Of a stretch of DNA of 64,000 bases, positions 54,960 to 63,984 are shown piece by piece. Origin of the DNA: Leptolyngbya sp. 'hensonii' (GTDB lineage: Bacteria; Cyanobacteriota; Cyanobacteriia; GCF-001939115); contig NZ_MQTZ01000003.1 in NCBI RefSeq assembly GCF_001939115.1, positions 1 through 64,000 on the forward strand, written 5' to 3'. The notes under the pieces were generated by a model that saw only the letters and a program-made list of their open reading frames with translations, was not told the DNA's origin and searched no databases. Within the stretch, counting starts at the first letter, position 1. Each line of letters begins with the position of its first letter. Position numbers and translations under genes: made by a program.

Positions 54960-55090
54960 CTAAGGAACGAGAATTAAATAAAATGTCAAACTCCTAATTG
55001 CCCTCACCCCCCTCCCCTTCTCCCAAATTTGGGAGAGGGGGAGGGGGTGAGGGCTGAAGAAATCCAGGTTATTTAATTCCCGTTCCTAAG
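54960..55090. mobile_element. 131-bp MITE-like element with 22-bp terminal inverted repeats
   Basis: The left end (54960-54981, CTAAGGAACGAGAATTAAAT...) and the right end (55069-55090, ...ATTTAATTCCCGTTCCTAAG) pair at 20 of 22 positions. Inside is a long hairpin with CCCTCACCCCCCTCCCC / GGGGAGGGGGTGAGGG arms around AAATTT. No coding capacity. The same end and G-rich arm occur at 1-67. Size, ends and lack of genes fit a non-autonomous element; no flanking duplication could be established with confidence. Confidence 0.75.
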
Positions 55091-55577
55091 GGCGTATCTT
55101 GAGCACCCGGCGCTGTTGCAGATCCTGCAATAACCCCTCACAGGCATCCTGCAGCAAATTAAGAACATAATTAAAGCCCTCCTGCCCCCCATAGTAAGGA
55201 TCAGGTACTTCCCGATCAGAATGGCGAGTGCAGAAATCGCACATAGATTTCACCTTCTCCCGATACCGATCCGTTGCATCCAGGTTCAGGATATTCCAGT
55301 AATTATCCCGATCCATAGCCAGAATCAGGTCAAAATCTTCAAAGTCAGCGGCACAAAACTGGCGAGCCTGTCCCTTCATTACAATGCCCCGCTGGGCCGC
55401 TGCTGCAGTCATGCGACGATCGGGCGGACTGCCCACATGATAACTACTCGTACCCGCAGAGTCGCAAATGACAACATCCGCGAGATTCTGCTGCTCCAGC
55501 AGGTGATTCATCAGATTTTCTGCTGCTGGGGAACGACAAATGTTCCCCAGGCAGACAAACAAGAGTTTGTAGGGCAT
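55086..55577 (-). CDS. low-molecular-weight protein-tyrosine phosphatase
   Basis: A 163-residue LMW-PTP with active-site loop CLGNICRS (Cys9 and Arg15), SAGTSSYHVGSPPDRR, and catalytic DPYYGG near 125. In cyanobacteria such enzymes (for example Slr0328) dephosphorylate tyrosine residues, including on phycobilisome and tyrosine-kinase proteins. The last codons and the stop codon TAG lie inside the right inverted repeat of the MITE-like element, so the element has set the end of the protein. ybaB-like gene follows 20 bases upstream on the same strand. Confidence 0.92.
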   Translation of the reverse strand: MPYKLLFVCLGNICRSPAAENLMNHLLEQQNLADVVICDSAGTSSYHVGSPPDRRMTAAAAQRGIVMKGQARQFCAADFEDFDLILAMDRDNYWNILNLDATDRYREKVKSMCDFCTRHSDREVPDPYYGGQEGFNYVLNLLQDACEGLLQDLQQRRVLKIRP

Positions 55578-55597
55578 GGAAGCTTTAGGTTAGAGGG

Positions 55598-55942
55598 CTA
55601 CATGCCGGGGATATTTAACCCACCGGTCAATTCTTCCATCCGCTCTCGCATTGTATTCGTGGATCGGAGATAGGCATCTTTCATAGCCGTCAGAACAAGG
55701 TCAGAGACAACTTCTGCCCCCTCTCCCATCACATCAGGGGAAAGCTCCACCCTGATCGGTTCCTGGTTGCCACTTAAAACCACCTTAACCAGACCACCTC
55801 CGGCCTGACCTTCGATTTCCATCTGCTCCAGTTCTTCCTGAAGCTTTTTGGCTCCCTCCTGAACTTGCTGGGCTTTTTTCAGAGCTTCTGTAAACTCTTT
55901 CATTTTGCCCAAGCCAAAGCCGAATCCCTTTCCTTGCGTCAT
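55598..55942 (-). CDS. YbaB/EbfC family nucleoid-associated protein
   Basis: A 114-residue protein: Gly/Phe-rich start, amphipathic helix ([32 protein letters not shown]), strand segment [25 protein letters not shown] and C-terminal helix. EbfC-type proteins form dimers with a tweezer shape and bind DNA. In cyanobacteria one copy commonly sits near mur genes, as here. Confidence 0.92.
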   Translation of the reverse strand: MTQGKGFGFGLGKMKEFTEALKKAQQVQEGAKKLQEELEQMEIEGQAGGGLVKVVLSGNQEPIRVELSPDVMGEGAEVVSDLVLTAMKDAYLRSTNTMRERMEELTGGLNIPGM

Positions 55943-55992
55943 ATCACTTCTTTGAGAGGATGTTCGTAAATTATAGCTCTGTACCAGATTAC

Positions 55993-56985
55993 CTAAAATT
56001 CTCCCAGAATTTTCACCTCTGGATGGAGGAGGATAGACCAGCGCTGCTCAACCTGCTCCTGCACATGATGGATTAGGCAGTAAATATCCCTGGCACTCGC
56101 TCCTCCACAATTCAGGATAAAGTTGGCATGGCGATCGGCAACCTGAGCTCCACCAATCTGGTAGCCTTTCAACCCTGTTTGTTCAATCAGCTTGCCTGCC
56201 GTTTGAGGCTTGGGATTTCGGAACACACTCCCACAACTGGGCAGGTGATAGGGCTGGGTAGCCCGACGCTGATCCAGGTGGGTGGAGGTGACGTTAATCA
56301 CTTGCTCTGGATCTGCTCCGGGTTGCAATTGGAACGTGGCCTGAGTAACCAGATGATTGCTCCCTTGCAAAGATGAGCTGCGATAGCGATAGTTCAAATC
56401 ATCTGGGGTGAGAAGCTTGATTTCTCCTTCAGGGGTAACAACCTGAGCCCTGACCAGAATGTCAGCGGTGCACTCATTGTGTGCGCCAGCATTCATCACC
56501 ACTGCCCCACCCACAGTACCAGGGATCCCCACAGCCCATTCCAGTCCCTGCCAGCCCCGTTCAGCTGTTTGCCAGGCCAACCGGGGGATCGGTTCCCCAG
56601 CACTGACTGTTACCTGCCCTGCAATAGCATCAAACTCTGTATGCCGCAGATGACGGGTAGAAATGACTAATCCCGGGAGGCCCCGATCGCTGATCAATAC
56701 ATTAGAGCCAGCCCCCAAAATGGTTACCGGAATTCTCTCTGCCCTAGCCCAGGCCAGACTGGCTTGCAACTCCTCCAACCGCCGAGGGGCAACGTACCAC
56801 TCTGCCGGTCCTCCCACGCGGAAGGATGTCATACTGGCCAGGGAAACCTGAGGCCGGATTAAACAATCCACTTCAGGCAGGTAAATGGGAGGAATCTGAG
56901 ACACCTCGCCATAAGTACCGGCCCCAGATGTCGCAACTAATCTGGAAGCCTTAAGGATGTTCAGTGGTTCTTGAGATAAGGTCAT
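55993..56985 (-). CDS. murB: UDP-N-acetylenolpyruvoylglucosamine reductase
   Basis: FAD-dependent NADPH reductase that completes UDP-MurNAc. 330 residues: [42 protein letters not shown] (FAD pyrophosphate motif), [36 protein letters not shown], and [42 protein letters not shown] (catalytic Ser). Residues 1-30 precede the usual start, so initiation may be further in. Downstream of murC on the same strand after 122 bases. Confidence 0.95.
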   Translation of the reverse strand: MTLSQEPLNILKASRLVATSGAGTYGEVSQIPPIYLPEVDCLIRPQVSLASMTSFRVGGPAEWYVAPRRLEELQASLAWARAERIPVTILGAGSNVLISDRGLPGLVISTRHLRHTEFDAIAGQVTVSAGEPIPRLAWQTAERGWQGLEWAVGIPGTVGGAVVMNAGAHNECTADILVRAQVVTPEGEIKLLTPDDLNYRYRSSSLQGSNHLVTQATFQLQPGADPEQVINVTSTHLDQRRATQPYHLPSCGSVFRNPKPQTAGKLIEQTGLKGYQIGGAQVADRHANFILNCGGASARDIYCLIHHVQEQVEQRWSILLHPEVKILGEF

Positions 56986-57107
56986 GATTAAGTTGAATAT
57001 TTCTGAAGTGCCACAAGGCTATGCCATTGCAAGAGAACCGTCTTTGTCGTTGTAGGACTTCACTTCCCAGCCAGACCAGAGGTGTTCTCACTCTGCTGGC
57101 CAGTCCG

Positions 57108-58685
57108 CTATGCCTGATTGCACCACTTTTGAGGCAAACTGTTTTCCAGGTTCCGCTGGTATGCCAGAACATCCGGAATAATTTGGTTAAGGTTCCCAGC
57201 CCCCAGGAAGAGTGCCAGATCCCCTGCTTGTAAGACTTCATTCAAAAAAGCACTCACGGAGTTGAGCGACGGCTGAAAGTAAACTTCTCCGTGATAGGCC
57301 GCAATAGCATCGGCTACCTGTTGCCCAGTCAGGTTACCTGAGTTAGCTTCACCAGCACTGTAGATATCAGTTACCACAACCAGATCTGCGTCCTTGAAAG
57401 ATTGGGCAAACTCTGCCAGGAAAGTCTGGGTGCGGCTATAGCGATGGGGCTGAAAAATAGCTACAACTCTGCGCTGATCGACTCCGGTTAGTTTGCCCTG
57501 AATATGGAGTTGAGCCGCAGCCAGCGTCACTTCAATTTCACTGGGATGGTGGGCATAATCATCGACAAACAGAATCCGATTCGCTTCACCCCGATGCTCA
57601 AAGCGACGATGAGCACCCTGAAATGTAGAGATAGCACGGGCAATGACCGGAAAGTCTAGATCCAACAAACGACCCACCGCGATCGCGGCGAGAGCGTTAC
57701 TGAGATTATGTTTGCCCAATAGAGGTAACGTCAATTGCCCCAGAACTTCATGGCGTTCCCAAATGCGGGCTGTTGTTCCCGCAGGGCCATAGACCACCTT
57801 ATCTGCGATATAGTCTGCCCCTGATTCTCCATTCAAGCTGTAGGTCATCTGGGGCTTCAGATTCTGAACACCCTGACAATCCATACAGCCCACTACGATC
57901 TGGCACTGGCTGGCAAATTTTTGAAAGGTTTGGGTCAACTGTTCCAGGCTGTGGTAATGGTCTGGATGGTCTAACTCAATGTTAGTGATGACGCCAATAG
58001 CGGATTCAAACTTAACCAGAGAGCCATCTGACTCGTCAGCCTCCGCAACCAGATAAGGGCTTTCCCCCATGCGGGCATTACCACCCCAGGCGTCAACCTC
58101 GCCCCCAACCACGATCGTTGGGTCCAGTCCTGATTCCATCAAGAGATACCCAATCAGGCTACTGGTTGTTGTCTTACCATGGGTTCCAGCTACGGCAATG
58201 CTATGATGCTCTCGAATCAGGGCAGCCAGCACATCGGAGCGATGGAAGATCGGGCATCCCAGATCAAGTGCGGCCCGATACTCCGGATTATTGACCCCAA
58301 TAGCAGTAGAGCAAATCACCTGAGGAAGAAGACTGGCCTGGGATTTAAGATTGGGTTTTGCTTTGGGTTTGGAGCCATCAACAGCCCCATTCAGGGTGCC
58401 ATGGGATCGGGACCCATTAGACGAGCCGGAAACTTCAGTAGGAGCAGGTAGGGCTTCCGTCAGATTAGCGGTTGCCTGGAAGTACTCAAGATTAGTAGCT
58501 TCTTGATTCCAGAAAATGTGTGCACCCAGGTCCTGCAACTTCTGAGTGATATGGGTTAGACGAAGATCGGACCCTGATACAGGTAACTTGCGCTTCACCA
58601 GAATGTAGGCCAGAGCAGACATTCCAATTCCACCAATCCCAATGAAATGGAAGGGTCTCCCACTGAAATCAACAGAATCCGACAT
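57108..58685 (-). CDS. murC: UDP-N-acetylmuramate-L-alanine ligase
   Basis: Adds L-Ala to UDP-MurNAc with ATP in the cytoplasm. 525 residues, longer than the usual 460-490 because of a Gly/Ser/Lys-rich insertion at about 80-118 inside the N-terminal Rossmann domain. Motifs: FHFIGIGGIGMSALAYI, SGSDLR, VAGTHGKTTTSSLIG (ATP loop), EADESDGSLVKF, GKHNLSNALAAIAVG, FVDDYAHHPSEIEVTL and FQPHRYSRT. All catalytic motifs intact. murB follows. Confidence 0.96.
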   Translation of the reverse strand: MSDSVDFSGRPFHFIGIGGIGMSALAYILVKRKLPVSGSDLRLTHITQKLQDLGAHIFWNQEATNLEYFQATANLTEALPAPTEVSGSSNGSRSHGTLNGAVDGSKPKAKPNLKSQASLLPQVICSTAIGVNNPEYRAALDLGCPIFHRSDVLAALIREHHSIAVAGTHGKTTTSSLIGYLLMESGLDPTIVVGGEVDAWGGNARMGESPYLVAEADESDGSLVKFESAIGVITNIELDHPDHYHSLEQLTQTFQKFASQCQIVVGCMDCQGVQNLKPQMTYSLNGESGADYIADKVVYGPAGTTARIWERHEVLGQLTLPLLGKHNLSNALAAIAVGRLLDLDFPVIARAISTFQGAHRRFEHRGEANRILFVDDYAHHPSEIEVTLAAAQLHIQGKLTGVDQRRVVAIFQPHRYSRTQTFLAEFAQSFKDADLVVVTDIYSAGEANSGNLTGQQVADAIAAYHGEVYFQPSLNSVSAFLNEVLQAGDLALFLGAGNLNQIIPDVLAYQRNLENSLPQKWCNQA

Positions 58686-59075
58686 TTTAAATCCTCACGA
58701 ACCACACCACTCCAATATCACGCGATATCATATCAAGAATTGCTTTTTCGCGATAGAACTATCAGGCATGTCTCCTATTTAATTTCGGGGTTCAGGCAGG
58801 TTAGTTTCACCTTGAGCCCGGATGCAATCTCGGTAACAGCCATTCAAATCATTTGTTTCCCAAATGCCCTCAGTATTTTTATTGTTATATCAAGTCTCTA
58901 TTTTTACCAGATCCACCCTGGATGAGGAATAAAGTGTTGGCAAGGCTTGACCACAGGGCTGTGATCGGCAGTTGGAAAGGTCCCAAAGTTGCAGAAGAAC
59001 TGCAGCAATAACGCCATGGCGGCATCACGTCGGGGGTGAATGCTTGAACAGGGTTAACAGCCGTTTTGGGGGGCT
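58686..59075. other. intergenic region between murC and nadD
   Basis: About 390 bases with lower G+C than the flanks. It must hold the divergent promoters of murC and nadD, but I see no convincing -35/-10 pair. Short dyads (GATATC pairs at 58720-58735; TTGCAG...CTGCAG at about 58988-59006) are present. No coding region or RNA gene is supported. Confidence 0.5.
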
Positions 59076-59705
59076 ATGAAAAAGGTCGCTATCTTCGGAG
59101 GAACATTTAACCCAATCCACTGGGGTCACCTCCTAATGGCGGAAATAGCCCTCACTCAGGCAGAGTTAGATGTTGTGCTCTGGGTACCAAGCAGCCAGCC
59201 CCCCCATAAGGTTCAATCTGAGTTGGCCTGCTTTGAGCAGCGGTTGGAGATGGTTAAACGGGCGATCGCAGATCATCCTGCTTTTCACTGGTCCGACATT
59301 GAAGCCACCCGTGCTGGACCTTCCTATGCCATCCAGACCCTAAACGATCTGAAGCTGTATTACCCTGATGCTTGCTGGGCCTGGATTGTGGGTCTGGATG
59401 CTTTCCAGAGTTTACCCCACTGGTACCGCAGTTCGGACTTGATCGCCCAATGCCACTGGTTGGTTGCCCCTCGGCGGGAAAAGAGGCTGGAGAAGTGGGA
59501 TAAAACCCTGCCCCATTCCATAGGTTACCAAATCCTGGATATGCCTCAAATAGACCTCTCTTCTAGTCTGGTTCGTCAATTCTGTCAGCAAGGGAAATCC
59601 ATTCGCTATCTGGTACCAGAGGCAGTTAGAACCTATATTCAGGCATATCAGCTCTATGGGCATTTCCCCCAGAGGCGTGGAAAATGTACATTGCTTGATG
59701 AGTAG
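59076..59705 (+). CDS. nadD: nicotinate-nucleotide adenylyltransferase
   Basis: Makes nicotinate adenine dinucleotide from NaMN and ATP, the second-last step of NAD synthesis. 209 residues: FGGTFNPIHWGHLLMAE at 7-23 (HxGH), VPSSQPPHK, LACFEQRLEMVKRAI, AWIVGLDAFQSLPHWYR and the C-terminal DLSSSLVRQFCQQGKSIRYLVPEAV (SSxxR). Convergent with the isoaspartyl peptidase gene. Confidence 0.94.
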   Translation: MKKVAIFGGTFNPIHWGHLLMAEIALTQAELDVVLWVPSSQPPHKVQSELACFEQRLEMVKRAIADHPAFHWSDIEATRAGPSYAIQTLNDLKLYYPDACWAWIVGLDAFQSLPHWYRSSDLIAQCHWLVAPRREKRLEKWDKTLPHSIGYQILDMPQIDLSSSLVRQFCQQGKSIRYLVPEAVRTYIQAYQLYGHFPQRRGKCTLLDE

Positions 59706-59718
59706 CAGTTGACTAGGG

Positions 59719-60642
59719 TCAGGAGGAAAGGACAACCATGCCTTCGTCCAGCGTCAGGGTGTCCCCCAGGCTATCGCCAGTGTGGTAAGCCGCCAGCAGG
59801 ACTTCGCTGGTTTTGCCCCAGGCAATTGTTCCTGTAGCGTCCAGACCGATCGCGCCCAGGTCTCGACTTCTGGATTGAGCTTCCTGGAAGGACTTCCTGA
59901 AGGCAGCTTCCAGGGAAAACCCATCTGTCACCCGCACAACAATCTTGGCTGCCAGACACTCATCAATGATGTCTTCCCCAATTCCCGTACAACTGACAGC
60001 AGCCTGAGCGGTGGCGTAGTTGCCAGCAGGCATGGCAGAATCACTGACCCGCCCAATCCGTTCAAACCCTTTACCCCCAGTAGAAGTGCCAGCAGCCAGA
60101 TGCCCCCGACCATCCAGGGCTACCACCCCGATCGTACCCACTCCAGCACTTTCCGCCACAACCCCAGCCATTGACCTGACAAAATTCTCCTGTCGCTCCT
60201 GCAGCCATTCTTGCAGGCGCAAATCAGTAAGGGGATTGTAGAGGGGGATCTGGCGCTCACGAGCCAGTTCAGCCGCACCATAATCAGACAGGACATGATC
60301 AGAGGCCGTTTGGAGGGTCTGAGCCAGGTCGATCGGGTTCTGGACTCTGGAGACATTGATCACCCCACTAAAGCGCTGGGGGGTTCCATCCATCAGGGAA
60401 GCGCTCATCCGAATTTGCCCATCCGACTGCAGCACAGACCCTGTACCGGCGTTAAACCGGGGATCATCTTCCAGCAGACGACAGGCCGCAACCACTGCAG
60501 CCGCAGCCTCTGCCCCTGACAGGAGCAGGGGATAGACCTCCTGCAACACCTTAAATAGGGACTGGCGAACAGCCTCCGCTCCCCCCTTACCTTTCAGGGA
60601 ACTGCCTGCACCACCGTGAATAATGAGTTTGGGTTTGGACAT
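59719..60642 (-). CDS. isoaspartyl peptidase/L-asparaginase (plant type, Ntn hydrolase)
   Basis: A 307-residue precursor that cleaves itself before Thr170 in GVGTIGVVALDGRGHLAAGTSTGG to form the alpha and beta subunits. It hydrolyses beta-aspartyl dipeptides and asparagine; in cyanobacteria it also processes products of cyanophycin degradation. LIIHGGAGSS is the family start, and CTGIGEDIIDE is present. The ATG at 60642 is chosen; the frame continues upstream to 60723 but that part overlaps DUF2256 in another frame. DUF2256 precedes it by 11 bases. Confidence 0.93.
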   Translation of the reverse strand: MSKPKLIIHGGAGSSLKGKGGAEAVRQSLFKVLQEVYPLLLSGAEAAAAVVAACRLLEDDPRFNAGTGSVLQSDGQIRMSASLMDGTPQRFSGVINVSRVQNPIDLAQTLQTASDHVLSDYGAAELARERQIPLYNPLTDLRLQEWLQERQENFVRSMAGVVAESAGVGTIGVVALDGRGHLAAGTSTGGKGFERIGRVSDSAMPAGNYATAQAAVSCTGIGEDIIDECLAAKIVVRVTDGFSLEAAFRKSFQEAQSRSRDLGAIGLDATGTIAWGKTSEVLLAAYHTGDSLGDTLTLDEGMVVLSS

Positions 60643-60653
60643 GGAAACACCTT

Positions 60654-60803
60654 TTAGAGGGTCGATCGTCTGCGTCGGCAGCGTTCCGAGCAATATTTGA
60701 CTTCGTCCCAACAATCTTCCCATTTTTTACGCCAGGTAAAGGGTAGACCGCAAACCGGGCAGATTTTACTGGGCCGATTAGATTTGGAGGGGGTACGTCC
60801 CAT
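60654..60803 (-). CDS. DUF2256 small zinc-ribbon protein
   Basis: A 49-residue protein: basic start, [34 protein letters not shown]. The CPVC...YCSERC arrangement of four cysteines and the WRKKW core are the DUF2256 signature. Function unknown; probably binds Zn2+. It is just upstream of the isoaspartyl peptidase gene, so the two are likely one transcript. It is too short for many gene finders, and a longer out-of-phase frame overlaps it. Confidence 0.9.
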   Translation of the reverse strand: MGRTPSKSNRPSKICPVCGLPFTWRKKWEDCWDEVKYCSERCRRRRSTL

Positions 60804-60925
60804 AAGATTTTGGCTCGCGATGACGGGCAAGGCTCTCTATCCATGAGGTGCGAGGAATTGCCCATCGCCTCTCATACCTGTGCAATCCCTTATTGTAGGG
60901 AAAGATAAAAATGTTTTTGTGATCG

Positions 60926-61705
60926 ATGGGAGAGATGTCTGAAGATGCTTTGGCCAGAATTCGGATTGTCCTGGTGGAACCAGCAGGACCACTGAATGTG
61001 GGATCGATCGCCCGGGTGATGAAAAATATGGGGATGCGCCATCTGCTTCTGGTGCAGCCCCAGTGCGATCCCCTGGGACCGGAAGCACGGCAGATGGCAG
61101 TGCATGGAGCCGATATTTTGGAGGCCGCGACGATCGTTCCCGATTTGCCAACGGCCCTGGCCGGTTGCCAGCGAGCAGTGGCCACCACGGGCCGAGATCG
61201 ATCGTTGCCAACTCGGCTGGAACCACCGCGCCAGGTCTTGCCCTGGCTGCTGGCTGATCCCGATGTCCCCTTACAATCAGCCCTGATTTTTGGTCCTGAA
61301 GATCGGGGGTTAAGCAACGAGGAATTGAAATACGGCCAGCGCTTTCTGCAAATCCCCGCCCATCGGGCATACCCTTCCTTGAATCTGGCTCAGGCTGTTG
61401 GGATTTGTGTTTACGAGTTGCATCAAATGGCTTACGGGGATCCGCTGCAATCGAGAAATTGGCTGGATGTTGCGGCAGAAGACAGGGCCGATCGGGCAAC
61501 CATGGATGAACTGGAAGGTTACTACGAGCAACTGGAAGCCCTTCTGCTCAGAATTGGCTATCTCTATCCCCACACTGCCGTGAGTCGGATGGAAAAATTT
61601 CGTCGCTTGTTCAACCGGATCGGCTTATCCAAAGCAGAACTGGCTATGCTTCGGGGGATTCTAAGCCAGGTGGGGTGGGCCTTGGAGCAAAAAGGCGACG
61701 AATAA
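60926..61705 (+). CDS. trmJ: tRNA/rRNA methyltransferase of the SpoU (TrmJ) family
   Basis: A SPOUT-fold 2'-O-ribose methyltransferase of 259 residues: RIVLVEPAGPLNVGSIARVMKNMG (motif 1), ALIFGPEDRGLSNEEL (motif 2), YPSLNLAQAVGICVYEL (motif 3) forming the trefoil-knot SAM site. The C-terminal helical extension after about 165 is of the TrmJ type, acting on nucleotide 32 of tRNA; exact target is inferred. Starts divergently from DUF2256. Confidence 0.88.
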   Translation: MGEMSEDALARIRIVLVEPAGPLNVGSIARVMKNMGMRHLLLVQPQCDPLGPEARQMAVHGADILEAATIVPDLPTALAGCQRAVATTGRDRSLPTRLEPPRQVLPWLLADPDVPLQSALIFGPEDRGLSNEELKYGQRFLQIPAHRAYPSLNLAQAVGICVYELHQMAYGDPLQSRNWLDVAAEDRADRATMDELEGYYEQLEALLLRIGYLYPHTAVSRMEKFRRLFNRIGLSKAELAMLRGILSQVGWALEQKGDE

Positions 61706-61840
61706 TTTTGTCTGTGCTAAAATCCAACCTTGATTCTGAACCCTTGATTACGGCTACGCCAGATCCTGCTTTTTTTAGGAACGGGGGAATTGAATCCCCG
61801 CTCCAGTCAAAACTTTTTATATCTTGGAAGAAACATTACT

Positions 61841-63055
61841 GTGGTTGTGCGCGATATCTCTAACGATCAGCCCTCTTCCTCAGGGACCCCTACCTCCCCC
61901 AGACTTCCTACTGTTCAGGGAAGACCTGTAGCCCCGTCTTCGGTCCCCGGTGGGGCCAGAAACTCCAGCAAACCCCCAGCTAATCGGCGATCAACAAGAA
62001 CCGGTGGCCGCGCTCGGTCCTCCCGTTCGAGTGCAGTGGTTCTGTACGGTATCCGCTTGCTCATCCTGGGAGTTGGCGTGGGCGTCATTGTCGGCAGTTT
62101 ATTGTCTGCCTGGGATCCCGCCACCCGGGCGACTGCTGGATCCTCCCAGGCTGGGTTCTTTCCCAGTTCCCCTACTCGAACTCAACCAACTGTCAGCAGC
62201 CCGATCGTATCTACTCCTGTGGAATTAAAGCTGGGTGAGGAACTAACCGCACTTAAGACAGAAGTTCAGGCTTTAACAGCCCAGAATTCTGGCCTGACGG
62301 CAGGAGTATTTTTCGTAGATCTGGATACTGGCGCTTACATTGACCTGAATGGCGACAGTACTTTCTCAGCCGCCAGTATGATTAAAGTACCCATTCTGGT
62401 AGCCTTTCTCCAGGATGTGGATGCCGGTAAGATTCGCCTGGATGAGATGTTGACCATGCGGCCTGATTTGATCGGCTCCGGGTCTGGGGTGATTCAGTAT
62501 CGCACACCAGGAACTCAGTTTACAGCCCTGGAGATAGCCACCAAGATGATCGTCATCAGTGACAATACGGCCACGAATATGTTGATCGATCGATTGGGTG
62601 GCATTGCTGCGCTGAACCAGCGATTCCAATCCTGGGGGTTAACCGGAACTCTGGTATACAATCTTCTTCCAGATCTGGAAGGAACGAATGTCACCCGACC
62701 CAAAGAGCTGGCGACCCTGATGTTTCGCGTCAGTCAGGGGGATCTACTGTCCATTCGTTCCCGCGATCGGATGCTGGATATCATGCGTCGTACCGAGACA
62801 GATACCCTGCTACCCCGTGGTCTGGACGACAATGCCACGATTTCCCACAAGACCGGAGATATCGGCTCCATGGTGGGGGATGTCGGGGTGATTGATGCTC
62901 CCAATGGCAAGCGATATGTTGCGGTGGCCATGGTCAAACGCCCCCACAATGATTCCCGCGCCCAGGAGATGATTCGCCGAATTTCCCGAGCAGCCTATCA
63001 GGCTTATAATCCTCCGGTGGCACCAGCCAAACCAGTCCGCAGTCCCAGTCTCTGA
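61841..63055 (+). CDS. membrane-anchored class A beta-lactamase-fold serine hydrolase
   Basis: 404 residues: a Ser/Pro/Arg-rich cytoplasmic start, a transmembrane helix (about 66-90: VVLYGIRLLILGVGVGVIVGSLLSAW), a linker, then a beta-lactamase-type domain in the periplasm. Motifs: SMIK with Ser179 and Lys182 (SxxK), SDN in MIVISDNTATNMLIDRLGG and KTG in SHKTGDIGSMVGDVG. Omega-loop Glu position is uncertain. It may act on peptidoglycan or a beta-lactam; substrate unknown. The GTG at 61841, preceded by GGAAGAAA, is preferred to an upstream ATG-like start at 61790. Confidence 0.85.
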   Translation: MVVRDISNDQPSSSGTPTSPRLPTVQGRPVAPSSVPGGARNSSKPPANRRSTRTGGRARSSRSSAVVLYGIRLLILGVGVGVIVGSLLSAWDPATRATAGSSQAGFFPSSPTRTQPTVSSPIVSTPVELKLGEELTALKTEVQALTAQNSGLTAGVFFVDLDTGAYIDLNGDSTFSAASMIKVPILVAFLQDVDAGKIRLDEMLTMRPDLIGSGSGVIQYRTPGTQFTALEIATKMIVISDNTATNMLIDRLGGIAALNQRFQSWGLTGTLVYNLLPDLEGTNVTRPKELATLMFRVSQGDLLSIRSRDRMLDIMRRTETDTLLPRGLDDNATISHKTGDIGSMVGDVGVIDAPNGKRYVAVAMVKRPHNDSRAQEMIRRISRAAYQAYNPPVAPAKPVRSPSL

Positions 63056-63163
63056 GACCCTGACCCGATCGCCATTCCTTAATCCAGACAGTGACAGGTG
63101 CTCCTGCAGGTGAGAAATAGGGGTCTCCAGTGGCACCTGAGCCTTGATTATTGAAGGACTCGA

Positions 63164-63904
63164 TCAAAGCTTGTGGCCAAACAGTTCCTGCACCTCCTCC
63201 CAGGCTGCCGTTGCCGCTGCCGGGTTATAGCTGGCCCGATGGTCACAGAAGAAGCCGTGCTCGGCATCGGGGTAGCGCAGAACTTTGTGGGGGATGTGGT
63301 GCTCCTGTAAGGCCGCTTCAATTTGGTTCACCTGCTCCACGGGAATGCTGGCATCCTGCATCCCGAAAAAGGCGTACAGGGTGCCTTGGATGTCTGCTGT
63401 GCGGCTAAGTGTGGGCGCACCCCCACCAGGCGTCATGGTCGTAATTCCGGCCCCGTAGAAGGACGCTGTGGCCTGGATATCGGGCAGGGTGGAGACCAGG
63501 TAGGCAACATGGCCCCCGAAACAGAAGCCAATACAACCAAACCCCTGCGATTTGATCGCGCAATGGGCTTTGACATAATCGATCGTGGCCTGAATATCCG
63601 CCAGTAGTTCAACTGCTTTGGTCTGATCTTTGTACTGGCGACCAATCTGGATGGCTTCCGGGGTGTAACCCGTCTCAAAGCCAGGAGCGAGCCGTTGGTA
63701 AATAGCCGGGGCGATCGCCCTATAGCCCGATCGGGCAAACCGTTCGGTCACCTCTCGAATGTGGGCATTGACCCCAAAGATCTCTTGAATCACCACCACT
63801 GTTGGGTAAGGCCCTTCCCCAACAGGCTCGGCCAGGTAAGCAGCAATCTTCAGATCTCCATTAGGAACATCTACCTGACGGGTCCGAATCTCCAGATTAG
63901 ACAT
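63164..63904 (-). CDS. dienelactone hydrolase family protein
   Basis: A 246-residue alpha/beta hydrolase. IQEIFGVNAHIREVTERFARSGYRAIAP, nucleophile elbow GCIGFCFGGHVAYL (Cys as in dienelactone hydrolase), Asp in FFGMQDASIP and His in DAEHGFFCD form the triad. Such proteins are widespread in cyanobacteria; the natural substrate is unknown. I chose the ATG at 63904 over one five codons upstream. Confidence 0.9.
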   Translation of the reverse strand: MSNLEIRTRQVDVPNGDLKIAAYLAEPVGEGPYPTVVVIQEIFGVNAHIREVTERFARSGYRAIAPAIYQRLAPGFETGYTPEAIQIGRQYKDQTKAVELLADIQATIDYVKAHCAIKSQGFGCIGFCFGGHVAYLVSTLPDIQATASFYGAGITTMTPGGGAPTLSRTADIQGTLYAFFGMQDASIPVEQVNQIEAALQEHHIPHKVLRYPDAEHGFFCDHRASYNPAAATAAWEEVQELFGHKL

Positions 63905-63984
63905 GGGTGAATCATCCATTGTTCAGGAAGGTACGAGGTAAATTGTAGTAGCCTGGAAGAAATAGAGTCACCACGGAGGCTCTA

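Noticed and set aside
58647-58925. 92-codon plus-strand frame antisense to the murC start
   Set aside because: Overlaps murC on the other strand, has low-complexity hydrophobic composition and no ribosome-binding site.
61770-61800. tRNA T-arm-like sequence (GGGGGAATTGAATCCCCG)
   Set aside because: No acceptor, D or anticodon arm could be paired around it and the loop lacks the TTCRA consensus.
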